Below, piece by piece: positions 1-7,801 of a stretch of 47,194 nt of DNA (the stretch's first letter is position 1; each line of letters opens with the position of its first letter). This stretch comes from Hyphomicrobiales bacterium (GTDB lineage Bacteria > Pseudomonadota > Alphaproteobacteria > Rhizobiales > Aestuariivirgaceae): positions 1 through 47,194 of the forward strand of contig JALUAB010000123.1 in assembly GCA_027051195.1 (NCBI GenBank), in the 5' to 3' direction. Below the pieces are notes generated by a model. The model ran no database searches. It was not told the origin of the DNA and worked only from the letters and a program-made list of their open reading frames with translations. The position numbers were made by a program, and so were the translations under genes.

Positions 1-90
1 GCGCAGAACCGCCACGAGAAGCGATATACGCACTGCCGCAGGGAATTGCAAAGACCGCGCGGCACCCCGTTTCACCCGGCGGCGGCCGGA

Positions 91-142
91 TTCAATTCGA
101 TTGAAATGCGGCGCTTCTGCTGAAAGGACCGTTAACCTTTCA
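91..142. repeat. Two adjacent inverted repeats
   Basis: TTCAAT-TCG-ATTGAA (91-105) is a perfect 6-bp inverted repeat with a 3-base centre. TGAAAGG at 121-127 and CCTTTCA at 136-142 form a perfect 7-bp inverted repeat with an 8-base centre that contains GTTAA. Neither is followed by a T-run, so they look more like protein-binding operators than terminators. What they control is not known. Confidence 0.5.
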
Positions 143-186
143 TCAAGAAAATGGCCCGCGCGGGCGGCGCAAGACCCTGCCGAAAC

Positions 187-215
187 TTTAACGGAAGGTT
201 AAAGTGTGATATAAG
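187..215 (+). promoter_or_regulatory. CtrA-type box overlapping a possible promoter
   Basis: TTAA (188-191), seven bases, TTAA (199-202) matches the TTAA-N7-TTAA consensus of the alphaproteobacterial response regulator CtrA. The same stretch is a perfect 8-bp inverted repeat (185-205). A promoter-like pair overlaps it: TTTAAC (187-192), 17 bases, TATAAG (210-215), which would start transcription near base 222. CtrA boxes commonly overlap the -35 of the promoters they control. The match is seen; regulation is inferred. Confidence 0.5.
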
Positions 216-221
216 GAGGGT

Positions 222-273
222 GTATGGCGGTCGCGACAGCCATCCGGGCTTCCTGCTGAAGCCCGGTTTCTTT
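222..273 (+). ncRNA. Candidate micro-transcript or attenuated leader
   Basis: Starting about seven bases after the TATAAG element, the DNA encodes two back-to-back hairpins. The first is 224-243, a near-perfect palindrome around CGCG with one mismatched pair (229/238). The second is a terminator: CCGGGCTT at 244-251, a 7-base loop, AAGCCCGG at 259-266, then TTTCTTT. The whole unit would be about 50 nt. It might be a small RNA or an early-terminated leader of carD. An 11-codon frame (ATG 224 to TGA 257-259) lies inside, but its Shine-Dalgarno-like AAGGAGG (213-219) would fall within the promoter. No known RNA family is recognised. Confidence 0.35.
244..273 (+). terminator. Rho-independent terminator
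   Basis: Perfect 8-bp stem CCGGGCTT/AAGCCCGG with a 7-base loop, followed by TTTCTTT. It lies 110 bases before carD, so it would stop transcripts coming from the left or from the CtrA-box promoter. Confidence 0.7.
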
Positions 274-383
274 GCGCGCTGCCGCCTGACACGGAAAGCA
301 TAACGGTTGTTTCGACAATTGCAAGCGGTATTCGCCGGCACGGCGTTTGCCGGTCACGAAAAACGAACCGAGGGCGCAACGAC

Positions 384-929
384 ATGGCCAGCAAGAAGAA
401 CGGCAAGAAGAAGCTCGCGTTCAAGCCCGGCGAGTTCATCGTCTATCCGGCCCACGGCGTGGGCAAGATCGTGGCGGTGGAGGAGGAAGAGATCGCCGGC
501 GTGAAGCTGGAGCTTTACGTCATTGACTTCGAGAAGGAGAAGATGCGCCTGCGCGTGCCCACCAACAAGTGCGAGCAGATCGGCATGCGCAAGCTTTCCG
601 GCAAGGACATCGTGGGCGAGGCCATGAAGGTGCTGCGCGGCAAGCCCCGCATCAGGCGCACCATGTGGTCGCGCCGGGCGCAGGAATACGAGGCCAAGAT
701 CAACTCCGGCGACATCATCCAGTGCGCCGAGGTGGTGCGCGACCTCTTCCGCGCCGAGGATCAGCCCGAGCAGTCCTATTCCGAGCGCCAGTTGTTCGAG
801 GCGGCGCTGGACAGGCTGGCCCGCGAGGTGGCCGCCGTCCGCAGGATCACCGAGGCCCAGGCCACGGACGAGATCCGCGAGGTGCTCAACAGCGCATCGC
901 GCAGCCGCACCGCCGGCAAGGCCGCGTAA
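384..929 (+). CDS. carD: CarD family transcriptional regulator
   Basis: CarD proteins bind RNA polymerase beta through an N-terminal Tudor-like RNA polymerase interaction domain and stabilise the open promoter complex. The 181-residue product starts with a lysine-rich tail. The RID follows: GEFIVYPAHGVGKI at about residues 13-26, then the long strand region to about 70. An all-helical DNA-contacting C-terminal domain runs from about 75 to 170. The length is typical of the proteobacterial branch. ATG 384 is preceded by GAGGG about ten bases upstream. The gene stands alone, separated by the 244-273 terminator on the left and converging with a minus-strand gene on the right. It is probably a broad growth/stress regulator acting on rRNA and housekeeping promoters; the exact regulon cannot be read here. 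Confidence 0.93.
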   Translation: MASKKNGKKKLAFKPGEFIVYPAHGVGKIVAVEEEEIAGVKLELYVIDFEKEKMRLRVPTNKCEQIGMRKLSGKDIVGEAMKVLRGKPRIRRTMWSRRAQEYEAKINSGDIIQCAEVVRDLFRAEDQPEQSYSERQLFEAALDRLAREVAAVRRITEAQATDEIREVLNSASRSRTAGKAA

Positions 930-1107
930 GGCGCATCGTTCTATCCACTCGGGAAAGGTTTGACGGGAACCGTCCCCGGCCGGTCGTGCAAGGGCATGGC
1001 CGGCCATTTCCGCGTTTCCGGCCAGAAAATGCGGCCGGGACGCGCCATACCGCTCACAGGCACGGGTTACCGTTCCCTGTCCGGCTGGAAGACGGATTCC
1101 GTAGCGC

Positions 1108-1467
1108 TCAGTCCACCAGCACGCTCACGCGGGCGTCCGGCATGCCGCGTTCGGCCAGGATCTGCGCGATCTTCTGCTCCAGCTCCGGCGCCGTCATGCC
1201 GGCGGCTTTCACGGAGCCCAGCTGCCCCATGTCGATGGTGCCGTCGGCATTCACCCTGTAGGTGCCGGAAAGCGCATCCGAACCGAAGACCACCACCCTC
1301 AGTTCCTTGCCGCTGGCGAGCATCGGCTCCGCCGGCGTCATGAAGGAAGCCGTGTCAGGTATCTCCGGCGTTTCGTAGGAAGACGCACACCCGGAAAGCG
1401 CAACCGCACCCGCCACCAGGGCGAGCGCCACCCACACCGATTTGTTGTTCTTTTTCTTCCTGGCCAT
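1108..1467 (-). CDS. Small lipoprotein with a lone polysaccharide-export domain
   Basis: This 119-residue protein has a Lys/Arg/Asn-rich start, a hydrophobic stretch (about 11-25) and a lipobox ending LSGC, with Cys27 as the predicted lipidation site. From about residue 53 the sequence resembles the Poly_export domain found at the N-terminus of Wza/KpsD-type outer-membrane exporters (DALSGTYRVNADGTIDMGQLG followed by a helix and ARVSV strand). Full exporters continue with SLBB repeats and are over 300 residues; here the protein stops right after the first domain. No capsule or exopolysaccharide genes are nearby. It may be a periplasmic adaptor or a relic. A GC-rich Shine-Dalgarno (GGGGGCGG) precedes the ATG, next to a 6-bp hairpin. 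Confidence 0.7.
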   Translation of the reverse strand: MARKKKNNKSVWVALALVAGAVALSGCASSYETPEIPDTASFMTPAEPMLASGKELRVVVFGSDALSGTYRVNADGTIDMGQLGSVKAAGMTAPELEQKIAQILAERGMPDARVSVLVD

Positions 1468-1476
1468 ATCCGCCCC

Positions 1477-1536
1477 CTGAAGTTCCCCCCTTCAGAAAAG
1501 CGCCTGCATTATGCCCGCCCACGCAGGCCCGCGCAA
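1477..1536 (-). promoter_or_regulatory. Sigma-70-type promoter and leader hairpin of the lipoprotein gene
   Basis: Read on the minus strand there is TTGCGC (1531-1536), a 17-base spacer and CATAAT (1508-1513), giving a start near 1501. The short leader contains a perfect 6-bp inverted repeat CTGAAG-N7-CTTCAG (1477-1495) directly before the GGGGGCGG ribosome binding site. The stem does not hide that site. Confidence 0.55.
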
Positions 1537-1601
1537 GAGGGGTTCGCGGATACCATAGGTCGAAAATCTTGCCGAAAGGTTTATCGGCCACCACCACCGC
1601 C

Positions 1602-2714
1602 TCAGCCTTCCTCGTGGGCGGAAAAGGCCATAGGGTCCACCGCCAGATAGCGAGCGCCCCAGGTGCCCGGCCGCTCCTCGAACACACCGGCGCACAGCGT
1701 GGCGCAGTTGGGGCACTTGCCCGCGTCCATCATGTTCCAGTCGGTGATGGTATAACCTCGCCGGCCGATGAGCAGCTGACCGCAATTGTGGCAATAGGTA
1801 TTCTGCCCATCGCCGTCGCGGATATTGCCGGTATAGACGTATTGCAGCCCCGTCTCCATCGCCAGCTTGCGGGCACGCTTCACCGTCTCCGGTGGCGTCG
1901 GCGGCGTGTCAGCCATGCGCCAGTCCGGGTGGAAGGCGGAGAAGTGCAGCGGCACGTCCGGCCCCAGGTGCTCCACGATCCAGCGCGCCATGGCCGAAAT
2001 CTCCTCGTCCGAGTCGTTCCAGCCCGGAATCAGCAGCGTGGTGATCTCCAGCCACGTGTCCGTCTCGTGATAGACATAGCGCAGGGTATCCAGCACCGGC
2101 TCCAGATGACCGGAGGCCAGCTTGCGGTAGAACTTCTCGGTAAAGCCTTTCAGGTCGATGTTCGCCGCATCCATGTGGGCGAAGAACTCCTTGCGGGCCT
2201 CGGGATTGATGTAGCCCGCCGTCACCGCGATGGTCCTGATGCCCGCCTCGTGGCAGGCCTTCGCCACGTCCACCGCGTATTCCAGGAAGATGACCGGATC
2301 GTTGTAGGTGAACGCCACGGAGCGCGATCCCGTCGCTTGCGCCATGCGCACGATGGTGGCCGGCGTGGCGGGCTTTTGCAGAATGTCGTCGCGGCTGGCC
2401 TTGGACATGTGCCAGTTCTGGCAGAACTTGCAGGTGAGGTTGCACCCCGCCGTGCCGAAGGAGAGCACCGGTGTGCCGGGCAGGAAATGAAACAGCGGCT
2501 TCTTTTCCACCGGATCGATCACGAAGCCGGAAGAGCGACCCCAGGTGGTCAGCACCAGCTCGCCCCTGTCCGTGGCGCCACGCACATAGCACAGGCCGCG
2601 CTGGCCGGGGCGGAGCCTGCACTCGCGCGGGCATAGCTCGCACACCACGCGCCCGTCTTCCAGCCTCTTCCAGTAGCGCGCCGGAACTCCCTCGATCCTC
2701 TCCTTTTTCGTCAT
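1602..2714 (-). CDS. amrS: AmmeMemoRadiSam system radical SAM enzyme
   Basis: This is a 370-residue radical SAM protein related to pyruvate-formate-lyase activases. The cluster-binding motif CNLTCKFC is at residues 91-98 (Cys91, Cys95, Cys98). An N-terminal set of four cysteines (25, 28, 32, 42) and a C-terminal ribbon with two pairs (CHNC and CPNC, in the last ~60 residues) are the hallmark of the AmrS branch and suggest extra metal sites. A possible upstream extension to 2816 has no typical family sequence, so ATG 2714 was chosen. It is divergent from amrB with 124 bases between the start codons, which fits the AmmeMemoRadiSam pairing with a Memo-like protein. The third usual partner, an AMMECR1 protein, is not in the window. 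The substrate is unknown. Confidence 0.9.
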   Translation of the reverse strand: MTKKERIEGVPARYWKRLEDGRVVCELCPRECRLRPGQRGLCYVRGATDRGELVLTTWGRSSGFVIDPVEKKPLFHFLPGTPVLSFGTAGCNLTCKFCQNWHMSKASRDDILQKPATPATIVRMAQATGSRSVAFTYNDPVIFLEYAVDVAKACHEAGIRTIAVTAGYINPEARKEFFAHMDAANIDLKGFTEKFYRKLASGHLEPVLDTLRYVYHETDTWLEITTLLIPGWNDSDEEISAMARWIVEHLGPDVPLHFSAFHPDWRMADTPPTPPETVKRARKLAMETGLQYVYTGNIRDGDGQNTYCHNCGQLLIGRRGYTITDWNMMDAGKCPNCATLCAGVFEERPGTWGARYLAVDPMAFSAHEEG

Positions 2715-2838
2715 GGCGCCACCCTGCCTTTTCCGGGAAACTTCCTTGCCCATATATGGGATTGAACAGCCATGATTGCATGTTGCCCAATACGGGTGAT
2801 TCATGCAATAATGCAATCACTGGTTATGGAGGGTGTCC

Positions 2839-3642
2839 ATGAGCGCCATTCGCCCGCCGGCCATGGCCGGCATGTTCTATCCCGCCGAACCGGCGCGACT
2901 GGAGGAATACGTGCGCGCCGCGCTGTCCGCGGCCGCGCGCGAGGTGCCGCAACTTCCGGAGGTGGAAGCGGTGGTGGCCCCCCACGCGGGCTACCGATAT
3001 TCCGGGCCGATTGCCGCGCATTCCTTCGCCGCGCTGGCGGGGCGCGGGCCCGTGCGCCGCATCCTGCTCATGGGCCCGGCGCACACGGTGCCATTGCGTG
3101 GCATCGCCGCGCCGGCATGGGACGGCTTCGCCACTCCGCTGGGCGTGGTGCCGGTGGACACGGAGGCGCGCGAGGCCATCTCCATGCTGCCGCAGGTCAT
3201 CATCGACAACGTGCCACACGCGAAGGAGCATGCACTGGAGGTGGAGCTGCCCTTCATCCAGGTGCTCTACCCGGACGTGCCGGTGCTGCCGCTGGTGGTG
3301 GGTGAGACGACGCCGGAGGAGGTGGCCGAAGTCATCGAGACGGTGACGGGGCCGGACGAGGACACCGCCATCGTGATCTCCTCCGACCTGTCGCACTACG
3401 AACCCTACGATCAGGCGCGGATGCACGATTCCATCACGGCGCGGCGCATCGAGGCGCTGGATTACGCGCACATCGGCCCGCATGACGCCTGCGGTGCCCG
3501 GCCGCTCTCCGGCCTGCTCTACGAGGCCCGCAGGCGGCACTGGCGGCCGGTGCGGCTGGACTTGCGCAATTCCGGCGACACCGCGGGCGACAGGAGCCGC
3601 GTGGTGGGCTATGGCTCCTGGGCTTTCGTGAAGGCGGCCTGA
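2839..3642 (+). CDS. amrB: AmmeMemoRadiSam system protein B (Memo-like)
   Basis: The 267-residue protein belongs to the Memo family, which has the fold of class III extradiol dioxygenases and binds metal through histidines. Conserved signatures are RPPAMAGMFYP at the N-terminus, APHAGYRYSGPIAAHSF near residue 50, GPAHT near 80, and the SSDLSHYEP block near 180. GTG 2833 is in frame upstream, but ATG 2839 has GGAGGG (2828-2833) at ideal spacing, so 2839 is used. Human MEMO1 acts in signalling and copper/iron handling; the bacterial role is not established. Divergence from the radical SAM gene implies they work together, perhaps in modifying a cofactor or protein. Confidence 0.9.
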   Translation: MSAIRPPAMAGMFYPAEPARLEEYVRAALSAAAREVPQLPEVEAVVAPHAGYRYSGPIAAHSFAALAGRGPVRRILLMGPAHTVPLRGIAAPAWDGFATPLGVVPVDTEAREAISMLPQVIIDNVPHAKEHALEVELPFIQVLYPDVPVLPLVVGETTPEEVAEVIETVTGPDEDTAIVISSDLSHYEPYDQARMHDSITARRIEALDYAHIGPHDACGARPLSGLLYEARRRHWRPVRLDLRNSGDTAGDRSRVVGYGSWAFVKAA

Positions 3643-3700
3643 TCCTGCCCTCCGCCCGAAAAGCGGATGATGAAAAATGAAGTTTGGCTGAGAGAAACGT

Positions 3701-3722
3701 CAATGGCGTCTTTTCGCCATTG
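3701..3722. repeat. 8-bp hairpin between convergent genes
   Basis: CAATGGCG (3701-3708) and CGCCATTG (3715-3722) form a perfect stem with a 6-base loop in the space between amrB and the DUF4175 gene, which converge here. There is only a weak T-rich stretch on either side, so it may be a factor-assisted or weak bidirectional terminator. Confidence 0.45.
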
Positions 3723-3848
3723 GTGCTTCCTCTCCATTCTTTCACGACGCCCCGGCTGTCAGGGATGGCCGTCCGGGCCACCGCGAAGCGGCTCCGTCCT
3801 TGATGGCCGGGGTGTCATGAAACACCAACCGTTGGCCTCGTGCGCCCT

Positions 3849-6389
3849 TCAATACAGCCCGCGCAGAAGCCGGTCGAAGTAGTTGCGCTCCACCGGCGGA
3901 CGCGTGCGATCTTCCGCCCGCCTGCGCAGATATTCGAGAATGCGCCGCGCCCGCTCCATGGCGTTTTCGTCCGGCACCAGCGGGTTGCCCGGGCCGGGAT
4001 CCATGAACTGCCCGCGCCGTGGTCTTCCCAACGGGTCGTATTGCGGACGCATGCCGGCCATGCCCATGCCGCCCTGTCCCTGCATCCGCCGCGCCATTTG
4101 CCGCACGCCCTTGCGCAGCGCCTGCAGCGCCTGCATCTGCTGGCGCAACGCCCTTTCCGCCTGCCCCTTGCCCAGCGCCCGCGCCGCGCCGCGCATGGCC
4201 CGCTCCGCTTCCGACAACGCCCGGGCCGGATCGTCTCCGCTGCCGTCGGGGCGCGCCTGCCGTCCCTGCGCCTGCCCGCCCGGCCCCAGCTTGCGCATCA
4301 TCTCGCGCAGCGCGTCCGCCAACCCCCGTTGACGCTGCTCCAGCCCCTGCATCTCGCCGTCACCCCGCTGTTCGCCGGGGTTGCCGCCACCTTCACCCTG
4401 GGCCTCTGGCATGCGCGACAACCCGCGCCCCTGCCGCCGCATCTCCTGACCCTTGCGAAAGGTATCGTTCATCAGCCGCTGCTGTTCACGCATCAGTTTC
4501 TGCATGTCGCGCATGGCCTGCTGTTCTGGCCCGGTCTGCATGCCCGCCATCGGCGCCGTCTGCAAATTCTGCAGAATGCTGTCCAGCTGCGAAAGCAGCC
4601 GTTCCGCCGCCTGACGCGATCCACTGCGCGCCAGCTTCTCCATCTGCTCCAGCATGCGCTGCAAGTCCTGCGGCCGGATCATCCGCGCCTGCCCGTTCTG
4701 CGCCATGCGCGGCCGGCCCTGCTGCATCTGCTGCTGCGCCAATTCGGAGAGATAACGATTCAGTGCCTGCTTCAGCTCCGCCATGCGCCGCGCGATCTCC
4801 TCTTCCGACGCGCCATTGCGCAACGCCTCGCGCAATGCCCGCTGCGCCGCTTCCACCTGGCGCCTGAGATCGGCCAGCGTGCCGTCCTCGATATCCTCGG
4901 CGATGCGCCACAGCAGCGCCACCACGGATTTCAGCCGCTCCCGGTCGCCATCGGCCCGGTGCAGCATGAACGCCGCCTGCCTCAGCCCCAGATAGGCGCC
5001 GCTGGACTCCAGCAGCTCCACCGGCCAGGCCAGGAACGCCGCCAGCATTTCCGCCACCTCTTCCGCCCGTTCCGGATGCAGCACCAGTGCGCGCCGCTGC
5101 TCGATGATGGCCTGTGCCAGCGGCTTTCCGAATTTCCGCTCCGGCAGGATCATGCGCAGGCTCCTGGAACGCCCTTCCTGCCCGGCCACATCCGTGGCCA
5201 CCAGCGTGATGCGCACCGGCAGCCCGGCCCACGGGTGCCCCGCCAGCTTGAGCAGATCCCGCCCCTTCGCCTGCCTGCCGCGCACGCCGCGCAGCAGCGC
5301 CTTCGGGGGCTCAAAAGACAGCATGCCCTTCACCGGCTCCGCCAGTGCGATCTCCACCCGCGCCGCTTTAAGCCCGTGGTCGTCGCTGGCCTGCCACGCC
5401 ACCCGCAGAGCACCGCTCGCCATGCCCGCCGGCGGCCGGACGAAGGAAATGGCCGGCGGCATGTCCGCTTTCACGTCCAGACGCCATTCGGCGGAGGCGC
5501 CGCCACCGGAGATGCGCACCACCACCGGCCGCCGCAGCTTCATGGTCATGCGCCATGCATCCTTTTCCACCGCCACCACCTCCGGCGGCGGCAGACGTTC
5601 GCCCATGCCCCGCGTCGCCGGGTCGAATGCGAACACCCGCACCGTGGGTGCGTTTTCCGCACCCGCCAGCCGCACCACCAGCCGGCTCTCCTGATGCACC
5701 TGCACCACATCATCCGCATGCAGCACCTTGCCGGCGGTGGCCAGCGCCAGCGGCGGCTGCCGCACGTAGGGCGGCGGGTCGATCCATGCATCGATCTGCG
5801 CCGTTCCCATGAGCCCGCCCAGCGATGGCAGGCGCAGCGTTTCGCCCAGCCGCTGGCCGAAGCGCTCTCCCTGCAGCGCGAAGGCGGCCACCAGCGCCAA
5901 CGCCAGCGCGAAGCGCAGGGCATACGGATCCCGCCGCGGCGCATCCGATCGCGGCGCCCCCACGCGCAGCGCCCGCAGCCGCTCCTTCAGCCGCCGCGCA
6001 TGCGCCCGCCACAACGTCCGCGCCACCGCGTCCTCTTCGGGGGCCGCCACCGTGTCCGCCAGCGTGCGCAACGGCTGATGCGCCAGGCCCGAGGCCCGCT
6101 CCACCCGCGCCATCGCCTCCGCCCGCGCGGGCGGGCGCAGCCGCCACACGCCCCGCAGCGACAGGACGAACGCCACCGCCAGCGCCCACAGCACAAAAAG
6201 CCGCGGCCAGCCCGGCAGCGCCGGCAGCAGCCCCGTGACCACCAGCAAAGCGAACAGCCCCGCCACCATCAGCGGCCACAGCAGTGCCCGCCACAGCCGC
6301 TCCCACGACAGGGCCAGCCATGCCAGCGCCAGCTTGCGCTCCAGCCGCCCTTCCGGGCCGGAAGAGAGAAATTTTCGCCAACCGCTCAT
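3849..6389 (-). CDS. TIGR02302/DUF4175 family membrane protein
   Basis: 846 residues. The N-terminus carries hydrophobic segments at about 38-55, 62-78 and 155-172, consistent with an inner-membrane anchor. The middle (about 190-430) has a beta-rich periplasmic-looking region with an immunoglobulin-like feel (repeated VRV/LRV strands and proline turns). The last 350 residues are Gln/Arg/Met-rich, low-complexity and helical, ending in LLRGLY. This arrangement is that of TIGR02302, an alphaproteobacterial family of unknown function often found near lysine/diaminopimelate genes. No catalytic motif is visible. The start is the first ATG after the divergent intergenic region. Base composition matches the surroundings, so there is no sign of transfer. 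Confidence 0.8.
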   Translation of the reverse strand: MSGWRKFLSSGPEGRLERKLALAWLALSWERLWRALLWPLMVAGLFALLVVTGLLPALPGWPRLFVLWALAVAFVLSLRGVWRLRPPARAEAMARVERASGLAHQPLRTLADTVAAPEEDAVARTLWRAHARRLKERLRALRVGAPRSDAPRRDPYALRFALALALVAAFALQGERFGQRLGETLRLPSLGGLMGTAQIDAWIDPPPYVRQPPLALATAGKVLHADDVVQVHQESRLVVRLAGAENAPTVRVFAFDPATRGMGERLPPPEVVAVEKDAWRMTMKLRRPVVVRISGGGASAEWRLDVKADMPPAISFVRPPAGMASGALRVAWQASDDHGLKAARVEIALAEPVKGMLSFEPPKALLRGVRGRQAKGRDLLKLAGHPWAGLPVRITLVATDVAGQEGRSRSLRMILPERKFGKPLAQAIIEQRRALVLHPERAEEVAEMLAAFLAWPVELLESSGAYLGLRQAAFMLHRADGDRERLKSVVALLWRIAEDIEDGTLADLRRQVEAAQRALREALRNGASEEEIARRMAELKQALNRYLSELAQQQMQQGRPRMAQNGQARMIRPQDLQRMLEQMEKLARSGSRQAAERLLSQLDSILQNLQTAPMAGMQTGPEQQAMRDMQKLMREQQRLMNDTFRKGQEMRRQGRGLSRMPEAQGEGGGNPGEQRGDGEMQGLEQRQRGLADALREMMRKLGPGGQAQGRQARPDGSGDDPARALSEAERAMRGAARALGKGQAERALRQQMQALQALRKGVRQMARRMQGQGGMGMAGMRPQYDPLGRPRRGQFMDPGPGNPLVPDENAMERARRILEYLRRRAEDRTRPPVERNYFDRLLRGLY

Positions 6390-6568
6390 GCGCCCATCCT
6401 AGCAGCCCGAATCGACCGCGGGATCAATTTTTTGCAAGATTCCACGCCATGACCGCAGCATGACGGTATGGCCAATTCATGATCGGACCCGTGCCAGACG
6501 CGCCTCTTGCCGAAATCCCGCGCTTGTGGCCTCTTGCCGGCAACTGCAAGGCAACGCGAGGACACGGC

Positions 6569-7423
6569 ATGCACATAGGCGAATTCTGGCAGAACCGCAC
6601 GGCGGATATCATCCGCTGGCCGGAACCCGAAAAGGAGGAGCAGAAGGACGGCGAGGCCGAAGCACCGGTGGAGCGCCGCACCCTTTCCGGCGATCACATG
6701 CTGCGCATGATCCGCCGCATGGCCCGTGCCCTGGCGCGGCTGGGCGCGCGAACGGGCGATACCGCCTGCTTGCCATCACTGCGCGCGCCGGAACATCTGG
6801 CGCTGTGGATGGCCTGCCTCGCCGGCGGCGTGCGGCCGGTGCTGACGCCGGGGCCGGATGCGCTCTCGCCGGGGGACGTGCCGGAGGACGTGAAGGCCAT
6901 CATCGCCCTGCCGGAGCACAAGGCCGCCTTCGCCCCGCTGGCGCAGCGGCATGGGGCCCGGCTCACCACTCTTGGCGGGCACTGGACGGGTTCCTTCTTC
7001 ATGTTGCAGATGGTGCAGCCGGAAACACCCGCCCCGGCCGAAGAGGCGCAAACGCCTCCTGAAACCGTCTTCATCAACGCGGAAGGAACGCACGCGCTCT
7101 CCCTGGCGCAAATGTTGGAGGGGGCGCGCACCTTCCAAAAGCGGCACGCCGCCGCGCTGTCGCATTCTCCGGCCCTGCTGCTGGCCCCGCCGCAAGAAAC
7201 CGCGCCTGCCACCATCACCGCCCTGCTGGCCGCGCTGATGGAAGACAGGCCTCTCTACTGGCTGACACCCGGAGAGGAGAAACGCGCCTGCAAAGAGGTG
7301 CGACGATTGCCCCGGGAAACGCTGGCGCTGACGACAGAGAATGCGGATATTCCCTTTCGGGACGCCGCACGACTGCGGTGGATCACCATTCCCGGTGGCG
7401 CCCGAGGCGCGCCTACTTCATGA
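6569..7423 (+). CDS. Decayed N-terminal half of an ANL-superfamily (acyl-CoA synthetase-like) protein
   Basis: The 284-residue protein looks like the N-terminal subdomain of AMP-forming acyl/aryl-CoA ligases. The stretch from [21 protein letters not shown] through GDTACL and the helix ending [12 protein letters not shown] matches the family pattern 'A-x-x-L-x-x-x-G-v-x-x-G-D-x-V', and HWTGSFF onwards follows the usual linker. The phosphate-binding loop that should read like YTSGTTGxPKG is replaced by [14 protein letters not shown], without the Ser/Thr/Gly/Lys residues. The protein ends before the motifs that bind adenine and before the C-terminal lid. It therefore cannot adenylate a substrate in the normal way. 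ATG 6569 (after GAGGAC) is preferred to 6479. Its last 11 bases overlap the convergent YbjQ gene. Confidence 0.6.
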   Translation: MHIGEFWQNRTADIIRWPEPEKEEQKDGEAEAPVERRTLSGDHMLRMIRRMARALARLGARTGDTACLPSLRAPEHLALWMACLAGGVRPVLTPGPDALSPGDVPEDVKAIIALPEHKAAFAPLAQRHGARLTTLGGHWTGSFFMLQMVQPETPAPAEEAQTPPETVFINAEGTHALSLAQMLEGARTFQKRHAAALSHSPALLLAPPQETAPATITALLAALMEDRPLYWLTPGEEKRACKEVRRLPRETLALTTENADIPFRDAARLRWITIPGGARGAPTS

Positions 7424-7736
7424 TCACCACCGCGGTACCGGACACGGTGACCATGAGCATGCTGCCACCCTGGCCCACAGCCTCGTAATCGAAATCCACC
7501 CCCACCACGGCGTTCGCGCCCAGCTCTCTCGCCTTCTGTTTCATTTCCTGCAAGGCTTCCTCGCGCGCGCTCTGCAGCACCTTTTCATAGGCGCCGCTGC
7601 GCCCGCCCACTAAATCGCGAATGCTGGCGAACAGATCGCGGAATACGTTCGCGCCCATGATGGCCTCACCGGCGACAATGCCCAGATATTCGGTGACGCG
7701 ATACCCCTCCACGAAGGGCGTGGTGGTAACCAGCAT
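7413..7736 (-). CDS. YbjQ/UPF0145 family protein
   Basis: A 107-residue protein of the DUF74/YbjQ family. It opens with [30 protein letters not shown]-type sequence, continues with an amphipathic helix rich in Glu/Lys/Gln (about 45-72), and ends in the family strands [13 protein letters not shown] and VSGTAVVI. Members form pentameric rings and are often annotated as heavy-metal binding, but the biochemical role is unproven. The length is normal. It overlaps the ANL remnant by 11 bases at the 3' ends and lies downstream of moeA on the same strand (66 bases away). Confidence 0.88.
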   Translation of the reverse strand: MLVTTTPFVEGYRVTEYLGIVAGEAIMGANVFRDLFASIRDLVGGRSGAYEKVLQSAREEALQEMKQKARELGANAVVGVDFDYEAVGQGGSMLMVTVSGTAVVIMK

Positions 7737-7801
7737 GAACCCCTCCGACCATGCTCGTGCCTTGGCATTACGGCCACAGGATAGCGGAAGAAACTTGCGA
7801 T

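Larger units (their letters stand above)
1..383. other. Gene-poor, repeat-rich region upstream of carD
   Basis: No reading frame here looks like a known protein. Frame 1 is open from base 1 to a TGA at 121-123 and frame 3 to a TGA at 102-104, so the C-terminus of a gene lying to the left could end here, but neither translation is recognisable. What can be seen is a chain of inverted repeats: TTCAAT-N3-ATTGAA at 91-105, TGAAAGG-N8-CCTTTCA at 121-142, ACTTTAAC-N5-GTTAAAGT at 185-205 and a terminator hairpin at 244-273. The part from 274 to 383 holds the carD leader with a GAGGG ribosome binding site close to the start. Confidence 0.6.

Noticed and set aside
220-303. A 27-codon frame starting at GTG 220
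   Set aside because: The AAGGAGG abuts the GTG with no spacer, and most of the frame is inside the terminator hairpin.
3840-6452. An 870-codon open frame on the plus strand opposite the DUF4175 gene
   Set aside because: Arg/Pro/His-rich shadow frame of the real minus-strand gene with no family features.
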